Positions 35,090 to 47,000 of a stretch of DNA of 64,000 bases are shown piece after piece (the first letter of the stretch is position 1; each line of letters begins with the position of its first letter). Source of the DNA: Setomelanomma holmii (Eukaryota > Ascomycota > Dothideomycetes > Pleosporales > Phaeosphaeriaceae); the NCBI GenBank assembly GCA_010015745.1, contig ML978235.1, positions 62,001 through 126,000 on the forward strand, read 5' to 3'. The position numbers and the translations under genes were made by a program. Below the pieces are notes generated by a model. It was not told the DNA's origin. It saw only the letters and a program-made list of their open reading frames with translations, and did not search any database.

Positions 35090-36305
35090 ATGGCTGGTGT
35101 TCTCAAGACCGCGCAAGACCGCATCTCGGCTGTCGCCCAGACTATCACCGGAGGTGCTGTCGGCAACGAGTACAAATTTCCTGCATTCGATGATCTGCCG
35201 GAGGTAGTTGGCATGCCTCAGGGCAGTATTTGGGGCTTCTACGATAAGGATGGAAAGAAAGATGAAGCTGGAGGTATGCTGCAATCAACTCATCCTATGT
35301 ATATTTGATCGTGAACTAAAGCAATGCAGCCGTCAACCTCCTGACACCTTCGACTGTACTGGCGGCTTCGCGGGAGATTAGCACGGGTGAGCGCATCCAG
35401 CTCGACTGGCCCTTGCACAATGTCCAATTTCCTGGCTTCAATCGTAAAGAGTTCAATCAGAAGAAGATCAACTTTGCGGACTTCTCGGAGTTTTGCGCAA
35501 TGGATGATGAAATTTACATCAACACTCAAGCTGGTTCTCAATGGGACAGCTTGAAGCACTTCGCCCACCAGGCCAGTGGTAAATACTACAATGGCCTCAC
35601 TCACGAACAAGCTGGCACTACGGACACTAACGGAACGCACAACTGGTGTGAACGCGGCGGCATCGTAGGACGAGGTGTGTTGTGCGATTGGTTGCGCTGG
35701 TATCAGGAGACCAAAGGAACGTCGGCACCAAGCCCAGTCTCCAGACATGAGATCCCCATCGAAGAAATCCAGGAGACCTTGAAATGGCAGGGCACCTCGC
35801 TGAGACAGGGTGATATCCTCATGATACGAAGTGGCTACGTGAAATGGCACAAGTGAGTGAACACCTCGGCTTTGTTGATCCAGGATCTCGAGACTAACAG
35901 AATCCTAGTAATGCGGGTGAGTCGGAACGCAAGAGCGGCACTCGGGACAACACAGTAGCCATTGGTGTTCAGGCCAACGAAAAGACCATCCGCTGGCTGT
36001 ACGATCAGCATCTCGCTGGGCTCGTCGGAGACACAGTTGCTTTCGAGGCATGGCCGCCAAAATTTGATGATGGTTGGTGTCTACACGAGTGGCTTCTCGT
36101 TCACTGGGGTACGTTGTCGAGGTATTCATTCATCGTGAAGACTCATTAACACAATGCAGGAACTCCAATTGGCGAAATGTGGGACCTCGAGACCTTGAGC
36201 GAGAGATGTCATGCCATGGGCCGACATACCTTCTTCATGACTAGCGCACCATTACATGTCAAGGGTGGCATTGGCAGCCCTCCTGGAGCCATCGCAATTT
36301 TCTAG
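35090..36305 (+). CDS. Cyclase-family (kynurenine-formamidase-like) hydrolase
   Basis: Member of the Cyclase family (PF04199 type), which includes bacterial kynurenine formamidase and polyketide-cyclase-like proteins. It has 350 residues in four exons (35090-35273, 35330-35852, 35909-36108, 36160-36305); the sum is in frame. Landmarks are WGFYDKDGKKDEAGAVNLLT near the N-terminus, the metal-site region TQAGSQWDSLKHFAH, RGGIVGRGVLCDW, and the C-terminal HVKGGIGSPPGAIAIF. In the metal-binding motif HxGTHxDxPxH the second His is replaced by Gln and the first is not present, while the Asp and last His remain. I recall the same change in other fungal members. Substrate unknown. It lies inside the HExxH-family cluster. 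Confidence 0.85.
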
Positions 36306-36427
36306 ATCAGCCTCACGAGGCCCAATTAAAGTAAAATTACATTACGAATTCTAACTTACAATATATCACAGATTTTCGAAGTTTTCACGGCGCACATGGC
36401 AACAAGGCGGAATGACGCGGACGGCAA

Positions 36428-37894
36428 TCACTTCTTCCCTCGATCCTGCTTACTCTTGGTTCGCTGCTTCCCCACAGCACCACTCGCAAGGAGTCTCTTT
36501 GCCTTGGTCTCTGGTCTCTTCGCTACATCGCCTGCGCGACCCTTTCTGCCCTTGTTTCGCTGCTTCTCCACTGCATCTCGCAAAGCCCTTTGATCCAACG
36601 CCTCATAATACTCCACATTCTCTACATTGAACGGCGCTTGCGTATCGTCCTCAAGGTCACATTTCCGGCCCCTGTTGTACAACCGATCGTAGTAGTTTAC
36701 GGGCACAAAGCCTCTTACCGTCCATCGCAGCACTTCATTCTCGTGTCGTGGATCAAAGACAGCAGCAGCTCTAATCTTAGCTATCGGCAGATACATTGCG
36801 CGGGCTGGATTGTTTCTCATCCTAGCACTCTCCCAGAACTTTTGCGTAAAGAACTTGAGTATCCACGCGGTTTGGACCGGGAATCTCAAACAGCTTTCTA
36901 CCATTATGATACGATCCGCTTCGACTGCCTCGATTCGAGGATAAATCTCCATGTCGACACCCTTGGTAGGGTGTATGGCCGGCTTCAGAATGTGCCGAAA
37001 TAGCATCTCTTCGAGTGCCTCGCCTAACTCACCCCAAAGACCATTCTTACGATACTGTTGCAAATCGAAGAACGGCTCTTTGTAATTTTCATTCATGTCG
37101 TAGAAGTCCCGGGCATAGAAAGCATGTGCTGTTTCATGGACTAGTAGAACAGCCACGATGAACGCAGATCGGATCGCATCTACGGGCGAAGGGTTCGAGT
37201 TCTCTGCATATGCTGCAAAGGCCTCATTGAGGATGATATACTGATACTGACCGTCGTCAGCAGGAAGTCGATTGATCTCGCCACGGATGAAGACACCTTT
37301 GCCAAAATCTTCCTGTGACATATACTGCCTGGCACCGTCTTGATTGGGTTCTCTAGGCTCAGGTTTGAAGGCACCAAACAATATGACGACGCATTGCGCA
37401 AGCGAGTTGAGGTCGTTCTTGACTGCTGCATCCTCAGTAGTAGTATTCTCCGGCTCGTCGTATTCCAAGTACATCCGACCACCGGCCCGAGCTTTCTTGC
37501 CGTATTTGACGCGCCTGAAGAACGCAAGAGCAGGTGTACTGGTCAGAAGCTTGGACGCTACATTGAGTGCAGGCTCGAGAGCTAGCCATGTGTTGGTCTT
37601 GTTGGGAAAGTCCTCGAGGATCCAATTTCGCGGATGGTACATGGGATGAACCGGGCTGTTTAAGTCACAGAATGGTGATTCGAGGTCAATCTTGCCGCAG
37701 CCGAGCGCGTCGAGCTTAGGTCCCCATTCCTCTCGTGTTAGAAAGACTTGATCCGATCCGTGATTTAGACACTTTTTCCAAAGAGCGTTTGCGCAATCAA
37801 AAGAGGTAGGTCGCACGCGGAATTTTGTTGCTGTCGACTGGGTTGGCACTTTGGGCTTCTTTGAGGAATCACCGAGGCTTCGGGTCCTTGCCAT
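36428..37894 (-). CDS. HExxH-motif protein A, putative metallopeptidase-like
   Basis: A single-exon gene of 488 residues from an ATG at 37894. I do not recognise the family by name. It carries LLVHETAHAFYA, a zinc-binding HExxH (H253, E254, H257), and about 30 residues on, GELGEALEEMLF, whose Glu (289 or 292) could be the third metal ligand in a gluzincin-like arrangement. Other blocks shared with the copy at 40539-42158 are a proline/histidine block (VHPMYHPRNWILEDF), ASKLLTSTPALAFFRR, DFGKGVFIRG, AIHPTKGVDM and ALDQRALRDAV. The N- and C-termini are Lys/Arg-rich (end GKQRTKSKQDRGKK), which suggests nuclear targeting; there is no signal peptide or membrane segment. Peptidase activity is inferred from the motif only. 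Confidence 0.75.
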   Translation of the reverse strand: MARTRSLGDSSKKPKVPTQSTATKFRVRPTSFDCANALWKKCLNHGSDQVFLTREEWGPKLDALGCGKIDLESPFCDLNSPVHPMYHPRNWILEDFPNKTNTWLALEPALNVASKLLTSTPALAFFRRVKYGKKARAGGRMYLEYDEPENTTTEDAAVKNDLNSLAQCVVILFGAFKPEPREPNQDGARQYMSQEDFGKGVFIRGEINRLPADDGQYQYIILNEAFAAYAENSNPSPVDAIRSAFIVAVLLVHETAHAFYARDFYDMNENYKEPFFDLQQYRKNGLWGELGEALEEMLFRHILKPAIHPTKGVDMEIYPRIEAVEADRIIMVESCLRFPVQTAWILKFFTQKFWESARMRNNPARAMYLPIAKIRAAAVFDPRHENEVLRWTVRGFVPVNYYDRLYNRGRKCDLEDDTQAPFNVENVEYYEALDQRALRDAVEKQRNKGRKGRAGDVAKRPETKAKRLLASGAVGKQRTKSKQDRGKK

Positions 37895-38231
37895 TTTACT
37901 AAGAACTAATACAAAGTTGTGAACGTGTTGGCTGAAGTGAAGTACCCGATTGTGTCTCCATAATCGAGACGTCTGAGACTCATGAATGTAGCTTTACTGG
38001 AACAATAGCCGTTGTACTCGTATGTCAAGGACACTGTGAGCTTCGCAATTCGTGGCTTTGTCGGAAAGATCCGCGTACTTTGCTTCTGTTTGCACAACGT
38101 ACGTCAAGTGTCCGTGCTCTGCCTTATTAATTATGGTTCGCCTCACATTGTCGCCATACATACTGTCACCAACTACATGCACGCTGCTATCTACGAAGAC
38201 TTGAATGGAGTATGTGTTGCGGGAATACGCT
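37895..38231. other. Spacer between HExxH copies
   Basis: A gap of 337 bp containing the promoter of copy A. No gene seen. Confidence 0.4.
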
Positions 38232-40140
38232 TCATGTATTCTTTTGGGCTGTCTTTCGCGTCGATTTGCGCTGAAGTACTACTTCTTCTGCACGTCCACG
38301 TTTCCTCTTCTTCACGGGTTGCATAAGGCGCTCGACCGCTTCGTCGTCCAGTTCCGATAACTCGTTGTCATCGTCTTCAGCGAGCAGTCGACTTCGCCTC
38401 GCCTCATTGACTGCATTGAGAAGTCTCATTTGATCTTTCTCTTCCCACTCTACAACCTCACATGCTTTCCGCTTCCCTCTAGTCTTGTTTGCGACTCTTT
38501 CAGTCCACTGCATTTTGCCTTCATGCTCTCCACTCTCCTAGTACAGTCCCACCCAATTCACTTGCGGCACAAATAACGCTTTTTCTGCCGCCTTTCCTTC
38601 CAATTTTCGGAAGTCTATGCCATAACTTTTGAGTTAGCAGCTTATGCAGCCATTCCGGATTGACGGGGGACGTCAAGAGGCCGGGTACGCTCACTGCGTG
38701 GTTGCCATCCACAGCGACTAGGAGGCGATCCCACTCCATGACGACGCCGTCCTTCGGATGTATGACGGGTGCAAATTGATGTATTGAAGACATGGTGCTC
38801 GAGCGCGTAGTCGAATTCGCGGTCTTCGTCATCCGGACTGTCTCCATTATATTCTTGCAGATCCTAGAAAGGCTCGGTGTATTTGTCATTCTTGTCAGTC
38901 CGATCACGGGTGTAGTACGCGTGACCGAGCTCATGGTGTAGACAGTATCCAAGACTGAACGCGAACCGTGTCATTTCGCATGGATTCTTGCTCGCCAGCG
39001 AGTAGGAAGTCCTTGTATGCTTGGATAATGACGATTTAGCGCGCATTGCTTTTCTCGTCAGGCAGCTTCGAGTGATCGCCACGGAAGAGTTGCTGTGTTC
39101 CAAATTCAGCGCGCGAGAGGCAGTATTCGGCGTGGTCTGTGTTTCATGGCCAGGCTTGCCGCGAGTCTTGGGAACGCCGAAGAGAAACTTGATCTTGGGA
39201 GCTACTTCCTCCAGACCTTTGAGAGTTTCTTGGTTTCGTTTCTCGACCAAGTCTTCGTCCTCAGTGAAGTCCAAGTAGGTTCGCTTGGACTCATGGTCGA
39301 CTCTCTCCACGCCATGTTTGATCCGACGAAAGAATTTCAGTGAAGCAGGGCTGGTGAGTAGTTTAGATGCGAGCTGAAGTGCTGGCATCAAATACTTCCA
39401 TAAGTCTGAGTCGTTGGCGAAGTCTTCCAATGGCCAGTTTTCGGGCGCGAATATGGGGTGAATGTCTTTTGAAAAGTCTCTAGACGCTGGGGCTGGAAGT
39501 CTTACTTCATTGCCGCAGCTCACTTCGTCAAGTTCTTCGCCCAAGCCTCTTTCTGCAATTGGTCATCACCCTTACGCTTGAGCATAACGCCCCAGATACC
39601 AGCGCGGAGATACTGATTCCAGGTCTCATCATCGAGGTCGAACTCATGTTTCGATGGCGTTGATACTATGCTGGCCTCGGTGGGGATGGTGGAAGCCTCG
39701 CTCTTCGGTGTGCCGGGAGTGCTTGACAGTGACTCCTGGTGCGAACCCTCTGACGATGTGTTCAAAGTAATAATCGAAGATTTCTGGTTCTTAGGAGTCA
39801 ACACATCGTCCGCGTTCTGCTTCTTGCTCTCAGTAACAGACGTCGCAATGCTGATCTTGCGTGGGCTCTGGTCCAGTGAAAATGCATGATGACCGCTCGA
39901 GCTCAACCGTTCATTGACAATCTTCTGACGTCCCCACTGCTCGCTGTGGTAGCGGACAGTGTAACACTGCTGGTGTCTTGCGTCTTCTTCGGTCCGAGCA
40001 TACGCTTTCGGCTTCGACCCCTGGTTGACGGTGCGTTGTCGTGCATTGTGGTCGGTTGATGTCAGGAGGTTGGGCTGCTCTTTGTGCAGATTGCCTGCGA
40101 ACTGCACAATGGTCGAACGTTGTGTAGCCCGTGGTTCCAC
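38232..40140 (-). pseudogene. Frameshifted copy of the HExxH family
   Basis: A decayed paralogue lying between two intact copies in the same orientation. Reading minus from about 40140: a Ser-rich N-terminus, then a frame change near 39530 leads to DIHPIFAPENWPLEDF and ASKLLTSPASLKFFRRIKHG. A stop (TAA, 39036-39038) and a frame change near 39000 lead to LGYCLHHELGHAYYTRD (the HExxH). A TAG at 38864-38866 follows, where copy A has Phe. A further frame change near 38800 leads to VIHPKDGVVMEWDRL and VNPEWLHKLLTQKLW. A last change near 38530 leads to a Lys/Arg-rich tail (VKKRKRGRAEE). Some junctions could be introns, but no splice sites fix all of them. The breaks are spread along the gene, so decay is the simpler reading. 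Confidence 0.75.
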
Positions 40141-40538
40141 ATCTTCTCGTCACGCGTCGTCAAAGCCGCAGGAGGCTCGAGTGAGTGAAGGACTGCTGTG
40201 GCCTGTTGCACCTCGAACAGCCGTCTGCCTCCAGCGCCTGGACCGCTGGACTCCTTCACTCACACCTGAGTCTCACCACCCCTTGGAGGATGGGATTTTG
40301 ACGTTGTTGGCTTTCGTTTTCATGTGGTACGCGTCTGAGGGAAGTGTAAATTGAGGTTATATAACTTACTTGTTCAACTGGAGTCAGTATATCGATATAG
40401 CGTCAACCTTTAGGATAACATGGAGCGCGTTCCTTCTATAAAGTCCAACCATGAGATTGCTCATATCTTTTGTCACTTACCGCTTGCACGGCATTGCTTA
40501 TTTCCTGCTGCTTGTTGCTCTACGCTTGTCATGAGTCT
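40141..40538. other. Spacer between HExxH copies
   Basis: About 400 bp between the decayed copy and intact copy B. No gene seen. Confidence 0.4.
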
Positions 40539-42158
40539 TCACATTTCTTCTATCTTTCGCTTGGCTGGCACCCGTGGACGGCCGAAGTTCTTCGTCTCAC
40601 TCCCGGTAGAATGAGGCTGGTCTTGGGTGTCAACCCTTATTGCATCTTCGGTGTTATTAGCGTCCTTAAGGTACTCTGCGCGAGTTCGCGTCAGTCTCGA
40701 CTCCTTAGTGGTCTTGCGCTCTTCCACATTGTCAACCGCTTTGCACTTCTTATGGCTCTGTATTGCATACTCTGCATGCTCTGCAGCCACTGCGTCCGTT
40801 AGACGCTTGCGGTCTAAGCGTTCGTACACCTCAATGACATGCCGCGGTCGTCTAAGCGGGTCTGGCGTCGGTCTTCCTGGTGTTTCTTCTTCTGCCTCGG
40901 ACTCGTTCCCGGATATACCAGGTTTCTTGGGCTCTAGTCGTCGACCTGCTACGACCGCGCTTCGCCGGGCTGAGGCAGCCTCCTCTACTTTCTCTACCTC
41001 TTTATATAACTTCCGTCGCCAACCCCATTGTTCATAACGGTTCTCATTCATTGTTATGCAGATACCCTGGTCCAAGGCAGGCATGCATAGCGCGCTTAGC
41101 TGCTTCTTTCTGCTCAGATTATTCACATCATCCCAAAACTCGGTCGTCAATAGTCGATGGAGCCACCATGGATCTACGGGGAAAATGAGATGTCCTGGCA
41201 AATGAACAAGTTTCTCACCTACCAGTGCCTTGATGACGGGTTCGCGCTGGATGCTCACACCTTCCCTGGGATGGATGATGGTACTGATGGTGTCCTTGAA
41301 CAGAGCTGCTTCGAGCGCCATGCCTAGCTCACCTTTCCTCGTACCATCGTGCTGCTCGAGACTGATCAATGGTTCCAACCAGTCTTCGTGATTAATAGAT
41401 TTGATGGAAGCGTAGAATGCGTGCGCAATCTCGTGAATCATTGTGAAGGCAAGGCTGAATGCCCATCGTGCATATGCACATGCGTTGGGCGATTCCTTTT
41501 GGATGAAATCCTTGTAAGCGTGGTTTAGTACGACCGTGAGACATCTATCCTTCAATCCACGAAGGACAGAGTCATCCCCCTTGAAGAATATCGTTTTGCC
41601 AAACTCAGTATGACCTATCACGGTTATACCATGAGTACATGGTCCTGGAGGTTCTGAAGGAATCTTGATTGCACCGAATGCCCATTGAATGTGCTCCGCC
41701 AGGCTGGCTAAGTCTTCGCGAACTTGCTTCTCTTGTGGAAGGAGTACGTCTTTTACGGGCTCCGTGTACGCAACGTAGTTCGGTGGCTTTAGTGGCTCAC
41801 CTGGAGGACAAGGGGTCTCTAGGCCGAATCGAATGCGCCTGAAGAAAGACAAGGCTGCTCTGCTTGTTATCATACGTGAGGCAAGTCGTAGTACAGGCTC
41901 GATAGCTTTCCACAGCTCCGAATCCGAATTGCCGGTGAACTGCTCCATTGGCCAGTTCGTAGACGCAAACATTGCGTGGATAGGATTAGTCAAATCGCCA
42001 GTAGGGTTTCCTTCGATTGCATAGTCATGGCAACGCATTTTCGTTACCTGAGGCATAAAATGCTTGATGCTGAGTCTGGCATTAGGGGTCACGTATGAGT
42101 TCCAGTCTTCATCGCTGCAGCCATACTGGGTCCTTCCCTTGCGTGTTCTGGCAACCAT
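40539..42158 (-). CDS. HExxH-motif protein B, putative metallopeptidase-like
   Basis: A single-exon gene of 539 residues. I placed the start at the ATG at 42158 (MVARTRKGRTQYG), because copy A also begins MARTR; the frame is open 75 bp further upstream. It has TMIHEIAHAFYASI (H242, E243, H246) and, about 30 residues on, KGELGMALEAALF, as in copy A. Other shared blocks are NPIHAMFASTNWPMEQF, ASRMITSRAALSFFRRIRFG, EFGKTIFFKG, IIHPREGVSI, FPVDPWWLHRLLTTEFW and RLDRKRLTDAV. The C-terminus is basic and charged (RPRVPAKRKIEEM). It has no secretion signal. It is clearly related to copy A but well diverged, so the duplication is not recent. The cellular role is unknown. Confidence 0.75.
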   Translation of the reverse strand: MVARTRKGRTQYGCSDEDWNSYVTPNARLSIKHFMPQVTKMRCHDYAIEGNPTGDLTNPIHAMFASTNWPMEQFTGNSDSELWKAIEPVLRLASRMITSRAALSFFRRIRFGLETPCPPGEPLKPPNYVAYTEPVKDVLLPQEKQVREDLASLAEHIQWAFGAIKIPSEPPGPCTHGITVIGHTEFGKTIFFKGDDSVLRGLKDRCLTVVLNHAYKDFIQKESPNACAYARWAFSLAFTMIHEIAHAFYASIKSINHEDWLEPLISLEQHDGTRKGELGMALEAALFKDTISTIIHPREGVSIQREPVIKALVGEKLVHLPGHLIFPVDPWWLHRLLTTEFWDDVNNLSRKKQLSALCMPALDQGICITMNENRYEQWGWRRKLYKEVEKVEEAASARRSAVVAGRRLEPKKPGISGNESEAEEETPGRPTPDPLRRPRHVIEVYERLDRKRLTDAVAAEHAEYAIQSHKKCKAVDNVEERKTTKESRLTRTRAEYLKDANNTEDAIRVDTQDQPHSTGSETKNFGRPRVPAKRKIEEM

Positions 42159-44087
42159 GTTCCGAGAGTGTTGGGAGCGCATCCGATGCTTTAGAATATC
42201 AATGAAATGGACGATACACATTCTACCCACCACTCATCAGTTTTCTATAGCAGCGATGGTTGTCACAATGTCCTTCATTTAAACGTTCGTATGTATGGCC
42301 ATTGAGGAAGTGGTGTGGGAGGTGCATTGTTCTCTTGTCACGAACATTGCACAATGTTGATAATGCAAGATTGGTCATGTTGGACAATAGGTTTGGAGGC
42401 CCATACTAACAAGTTCGACAGCTCAAGGACACTCGGACGATTGTTGAAGGCGCTCGAGGACGCATCTGCGCAGTCCTCAGCAATCGAACGCGGGATATCG
42501 GTCTCATCATGGTCCGTGGCTTGAAGTAATGGTCTATGGTGCCAAGGGCGGTTGAAAAGTTTGTATGCTGGCATTGTTACCTGTGTTTGTTCCGGTCAGC
42601 ACTCACAAGGTTGCGACAGTCCTTGCCTTAATCGAGTGTAGTGCTCCGAATAGGCTAGTGACTGTACCACCTCGTTTAGAACAATGATTCACAGCTTGTA
42701 TACTTGTCTTTCGGATGCTTCTTCGATGTTTGCATGTCGCCATTCTTGCAGAATACTTTATGCTCACAAATTGAATGGCACTGAGCTCATGGCCACATCA
42801 AACGCGCGTTTGATGATTCATTTTGTAAAAGCCTAAGGCACGACCCTACGTTCATCAACACAGCACCTCGCCAGTTTGGACCTTCAACGCTGCGCCAGTG
42901 AACGTTCGACCCAGTGCCATATCTACAGCACCTGAAGTAGGTTCGTCTGACAGGTGCATGCCTAGCCAAACGGGCATGCAGCGCACACGCTCTCGACACG
43001 CGGTGTTGCCGCATTGGTGTCGCGGATGATCTCCATGAGCGACACCAGGAACCCCAGCATGTGCCGAGGTTTCGAATCCGCGATGGCCATGGGCGGCAGA
43101 TCCGAATTCTAGGGTTGGCACCCTGCCAGGGCACGATCCCAGTTCTGCTTCGCGATAATGGGCACAGGTGGTGTTCTTGTATGCGTAAATGTCAGTGAAG
43201 CAGAAGGAGACGCAGGGCGACGCGCCATCATATCCATTCAGTGTATCTGTAACGAATCAGCAGGTTTATGCGGACGATGTTGCAGCAAGTTGATGCCGTC
43301 ATAGTGACTGGCGTGATGTGCCCACGAACGAGACGGTGTGCCATGCACAGACCAGCACTAGCCACTCTTGCCATGCCAAGTGATCCTTGCAACGCCACAT
43401 TCGAGAATGTGGCGCTTGCGTGCAGCGGGCAAGCACGACGGACATCAGGGTTTTGACAATCAAGAACTAGATACTGGGAAGCGACGCCCAAAATTTGAAG
43501 GCATCACAGTGTTGCAGCAGCATATGTGAGCTGGGCTGGGCCATCGCGATGGCTTTTAATCCACAACATGTAGTCGAGGAATGTGGCTGATGACGCAACG
43601 CAAGCTCTAGGATCCCCTGATGACGATCGCCCGCATCAAGCCCACATTCAACTCAAGACGCCGTCATTGAGCTAAGAGCAGCGCTTTCCGTAGCAAGGCT
43701 TCCCTCGTGTGGACCAATTTGAGCAAAATGTGGCAGCCCAGCGGCACATCATCAAGGAATTGGCAGCGCGAAGGGGTTGACAGGCGTCCGCGGCTCGATC
43801 TAGAGACGCACATCGGCCCAGACTTGTCGCGGCCATGCGTTGCGGGGTGCCTTTGACAACTGGGTAATTTTGTTGACCTACGCGCGTATGACGTAGTTGC
43901 GACTCGCGTGTCACGGCAACCGCTTCCCACCACCCAAAATAAAGCTGTTCGCACTTTTCGTCGCCCTTCCCTCACATCACTCAGATACCCCCATTTCGCG
44001 CTCAACTCACCCAGACCACTCACGACATTGATTCTGCGTTTGTTTATTTGATACCCTCTTGATACCCAGAAAGTAGCATCACACAAC
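42159..44087. other. Intergenic region, 1.9 kb
   Basis: No supported gene. Open frames of 60-160 codons overlap in several frames without motifs. The left end carries the promoter of copy B, the right end that of the HAM1-like gene. A CCACCCAAAATAAAGC stretch near 43930 is AT-rich and could be a promoter element. Confidence 0.4.
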
Positions 44088-47000
44088 ATGGCGGGCTCGA
44101 AAGCTGTCAACCGTACGTCTATTGCGCCTTTGTGTACTGGCTGTTCTGACATTTTCTAGGTCCGGTTGACCTGAAGCAAAAGGAAGCGGATGTGAACCGA
44201 AAGCTCCAGCTTTTCGGCATCTTCCAGGGTATGTTTTGCGTTGTCTACCAAGTGCTTGCTGCTATGTGGTACAAAGACGCTGACTCGTGCCCCAGCCTTC
44301 TCCAACGGAAAGGTCCCATCCAACAAGCAGATTGACATTGCATTGAACTCAGCAATTGCGTCAAAGCCCCTCTCTAGCCCATCCAAGAAGCTCTCGACCG
44401 AGGGCCAGAAGCTCGTGGCCGACCTCAAGACTGTTATTGAGCAGGCCAAGATCCTCCTCCTCACCAAGAACGATGGCAACCTCCTCCAGGACTTCATCTG
44501 GCAGGCGGAGCAAATCACAGGTGCTGGCACCACTCTGCCTGGCGCGCCCGTCGACAAGGATACCGCAAGGCAGCACGGCAACGAGGCTCTCGATGGCCTT
44601 CGCACGCTCGGTACTCTCCTAATTTCCAACGGCCAGTTCAGGAAGCTCCTTTCTGACGCCAGCGTTCTTCTACGAGACATCGCTGGTGACGCCGCACAAA
44701 ATACTGCCAACAAGGTCAAGCCGTCAGAACACCAGCTCCAGAATCTGGACCGCCCTGCGGACGACAACACATGGCATGACACCCCCGACCTTTCCAAGGA
44801 GAAGCTCCGACAGCAGGCAAAGCAGAACCTGCCTTTCGGCAGCAGAGGTGAAGCTAAGCAGGAGGCGAAGGAAACTGTTGGCGACATCAACCAGGCTGCT
44901 CACCCAGAAGGATCCCGCGACCCTCGCGACACCGCCCAGCGTGGTGCGCATGAAGGTCAGACCGGCAAGTCCACTGGACTCAACGCTCAAGGTGCTCTGA
45001 ATGTTGCCAAGAGCAAGGTTGACCAGAACGTTTCTGAAGAGGACAAGGACCAGGCGCGTGCTCGCCGTGACCAGCTCAACAACTACTTGAAGAACAAGAT
45101 GCCCGAAGAGCGCCGCGATCAGACCATTTGGCGCCTGAAGAAGATGGTGGTTGAGATTCAAGGACACCAGGACTACCAGCGTGCCATCGAGACCCTCCTC
45201 CGCCTCGCGGAACAGTATGGCGGCCACAGTAAGACTCTTGGCCAGCAGGCCACTGGAACCGTGAAAGGTGCGCACCAGGACGACAATTTGCAGACTGCTG
45301 AAGCTGATCTCAAGGTGTGTTAAACAGATTTTCATGCGGAAAATGCTCATTGGCTGACAAATATCAAGACATTGCTTGAGCGTTTCGCCAACAGTACCTC
45401 ATTTGACGACCTGATCGAGTCGATCAACCAGATTTACAAGGACGCTGATCGGGATCCTGAACTCAAGAACTGGTTCAAGCGCATTGATGCTTACATTCGC
45501 AAGATCCTCCAACAGCAGGGTTACATCCTCGAGGATGAGTCTAATGAGGAGTGGAACCGTATCTACGACCAGGGCCACGATTTGCTACGTGGTCGCTACC
45601 GCGGACATACTGACCGCATCGCCGATGAATTCAAGTACATTGGCGAGCAGTTCGATAGCGACCCGCAGAACAAGGCTTTCGCCGACTCGGTCAATAGGTT
45701 GTTCAACGATCTCGGCACTGACGAGAACGGCAAGACCGTGTTCAAGCCCCATCTTCTGAAGGACATCACCGATGTCATCCTGCCAGGACTCTTCGAGAGT
45801 GTCCAGTACATTCCTATCCCTCGTATCGAGGTTAGCGATCCTATGATCGACGCCGTCGTCGAGAACCTTGTCATCGAGGGTGACAATCTTGCGCCCAATG
45901 TCCTGGAGTTTGGCTCAGACAACTACTGGCGCTGGGGACGCAAGCAAATCACAAGCAAGAACAAGAATAAGGTCATGCTCTCTGTCTCTGGTGTGCAGAT
46001 GGATCTCCGCGATGTGTCATACTACATCAAGCGCAAGCAAGGCTTCCCTTCGATCACCGATAAGGGTGTCATGGACATCTTCATGGGAGGCACCGGTTTC
46101 AGCTTCAAGGTGGAGATGGAGACTGCTGACAAGGCTCGCGAGAACCATGCCCAGACTCACTTCTTCAAGGTCACCAAGGTCGATACCGACATTCAAAACC
46201 TTCAGATCAAGCTGAAGAAGAGCAACCACAAGCTGCTCTTCAACATGTTCAAGCCTTTGTTGCTCAAAGTCATGCGCCCTGTCATTCAGCGGGTCTTGGA
46301 GAAGCAGATCAAGGACTCTGTCAATCAGCTTGATGGCATGCTCTACGACGTCAAGGTGGAGGCCGACAAGGCCGAGACTGAGGCCAAGCGCAATCCCGAT
46401 CCCCAGAACCTTCAGAACATCTACCAACGCTACGCACAAGCCGCGCAGAAGCGCGTCATGCAGGGCAAGCAGAAGAAGGAACAGGTCAAGGAGAGGACCA
46501 AGGATACCCAGGTCAACGTTGCGGTTACTCAGCACGACTCTATCTTCAAGAATATCTCCCTGCCCGGAGGTATCTCATCGAAGGCTACCGAGTACAAGGA
46601 TCTTGCCGCCAAGGGCGACAAGTGGGAAAGCCCGATCTTCTCGATCGGTTCTGCCAAGGAGACTTCGAGCTTGTCCAAGGTCGCTCACGTCACCCGCAAG
46701 CCTCATGGTCGCGCGGGTGGTTACGGCTCGGACATGGGCTCGGCTACTGGTACTGGACAGGGTCTCGGCGCCTCTCAGGGGCTCAACCCTGCCCAGCCCG
46801 TCGGCTCTACTGGTCTCGATGGTGCTAGCCAGGGCTACGGTCAGTCCCAGCATGGCTACGGTCAGTCCCAGCCCGGCTATGGTCAGTCCCAGCCCGGCTA
46901 TGGTCAGTCTCAGGTCGGTTATGGTCAGTCTCAACCTGGCCATGGTCAGTCTCAGCTCGGTGGCACCGGCTCTGCTCTTACCGGCGGCCTTCCTACTTCG

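Noticed and set aside
43060..43085. Another TTCGAATC string resembling a tRNA T-loop
   Set aside because: No cloverleaf can be drawn around it.
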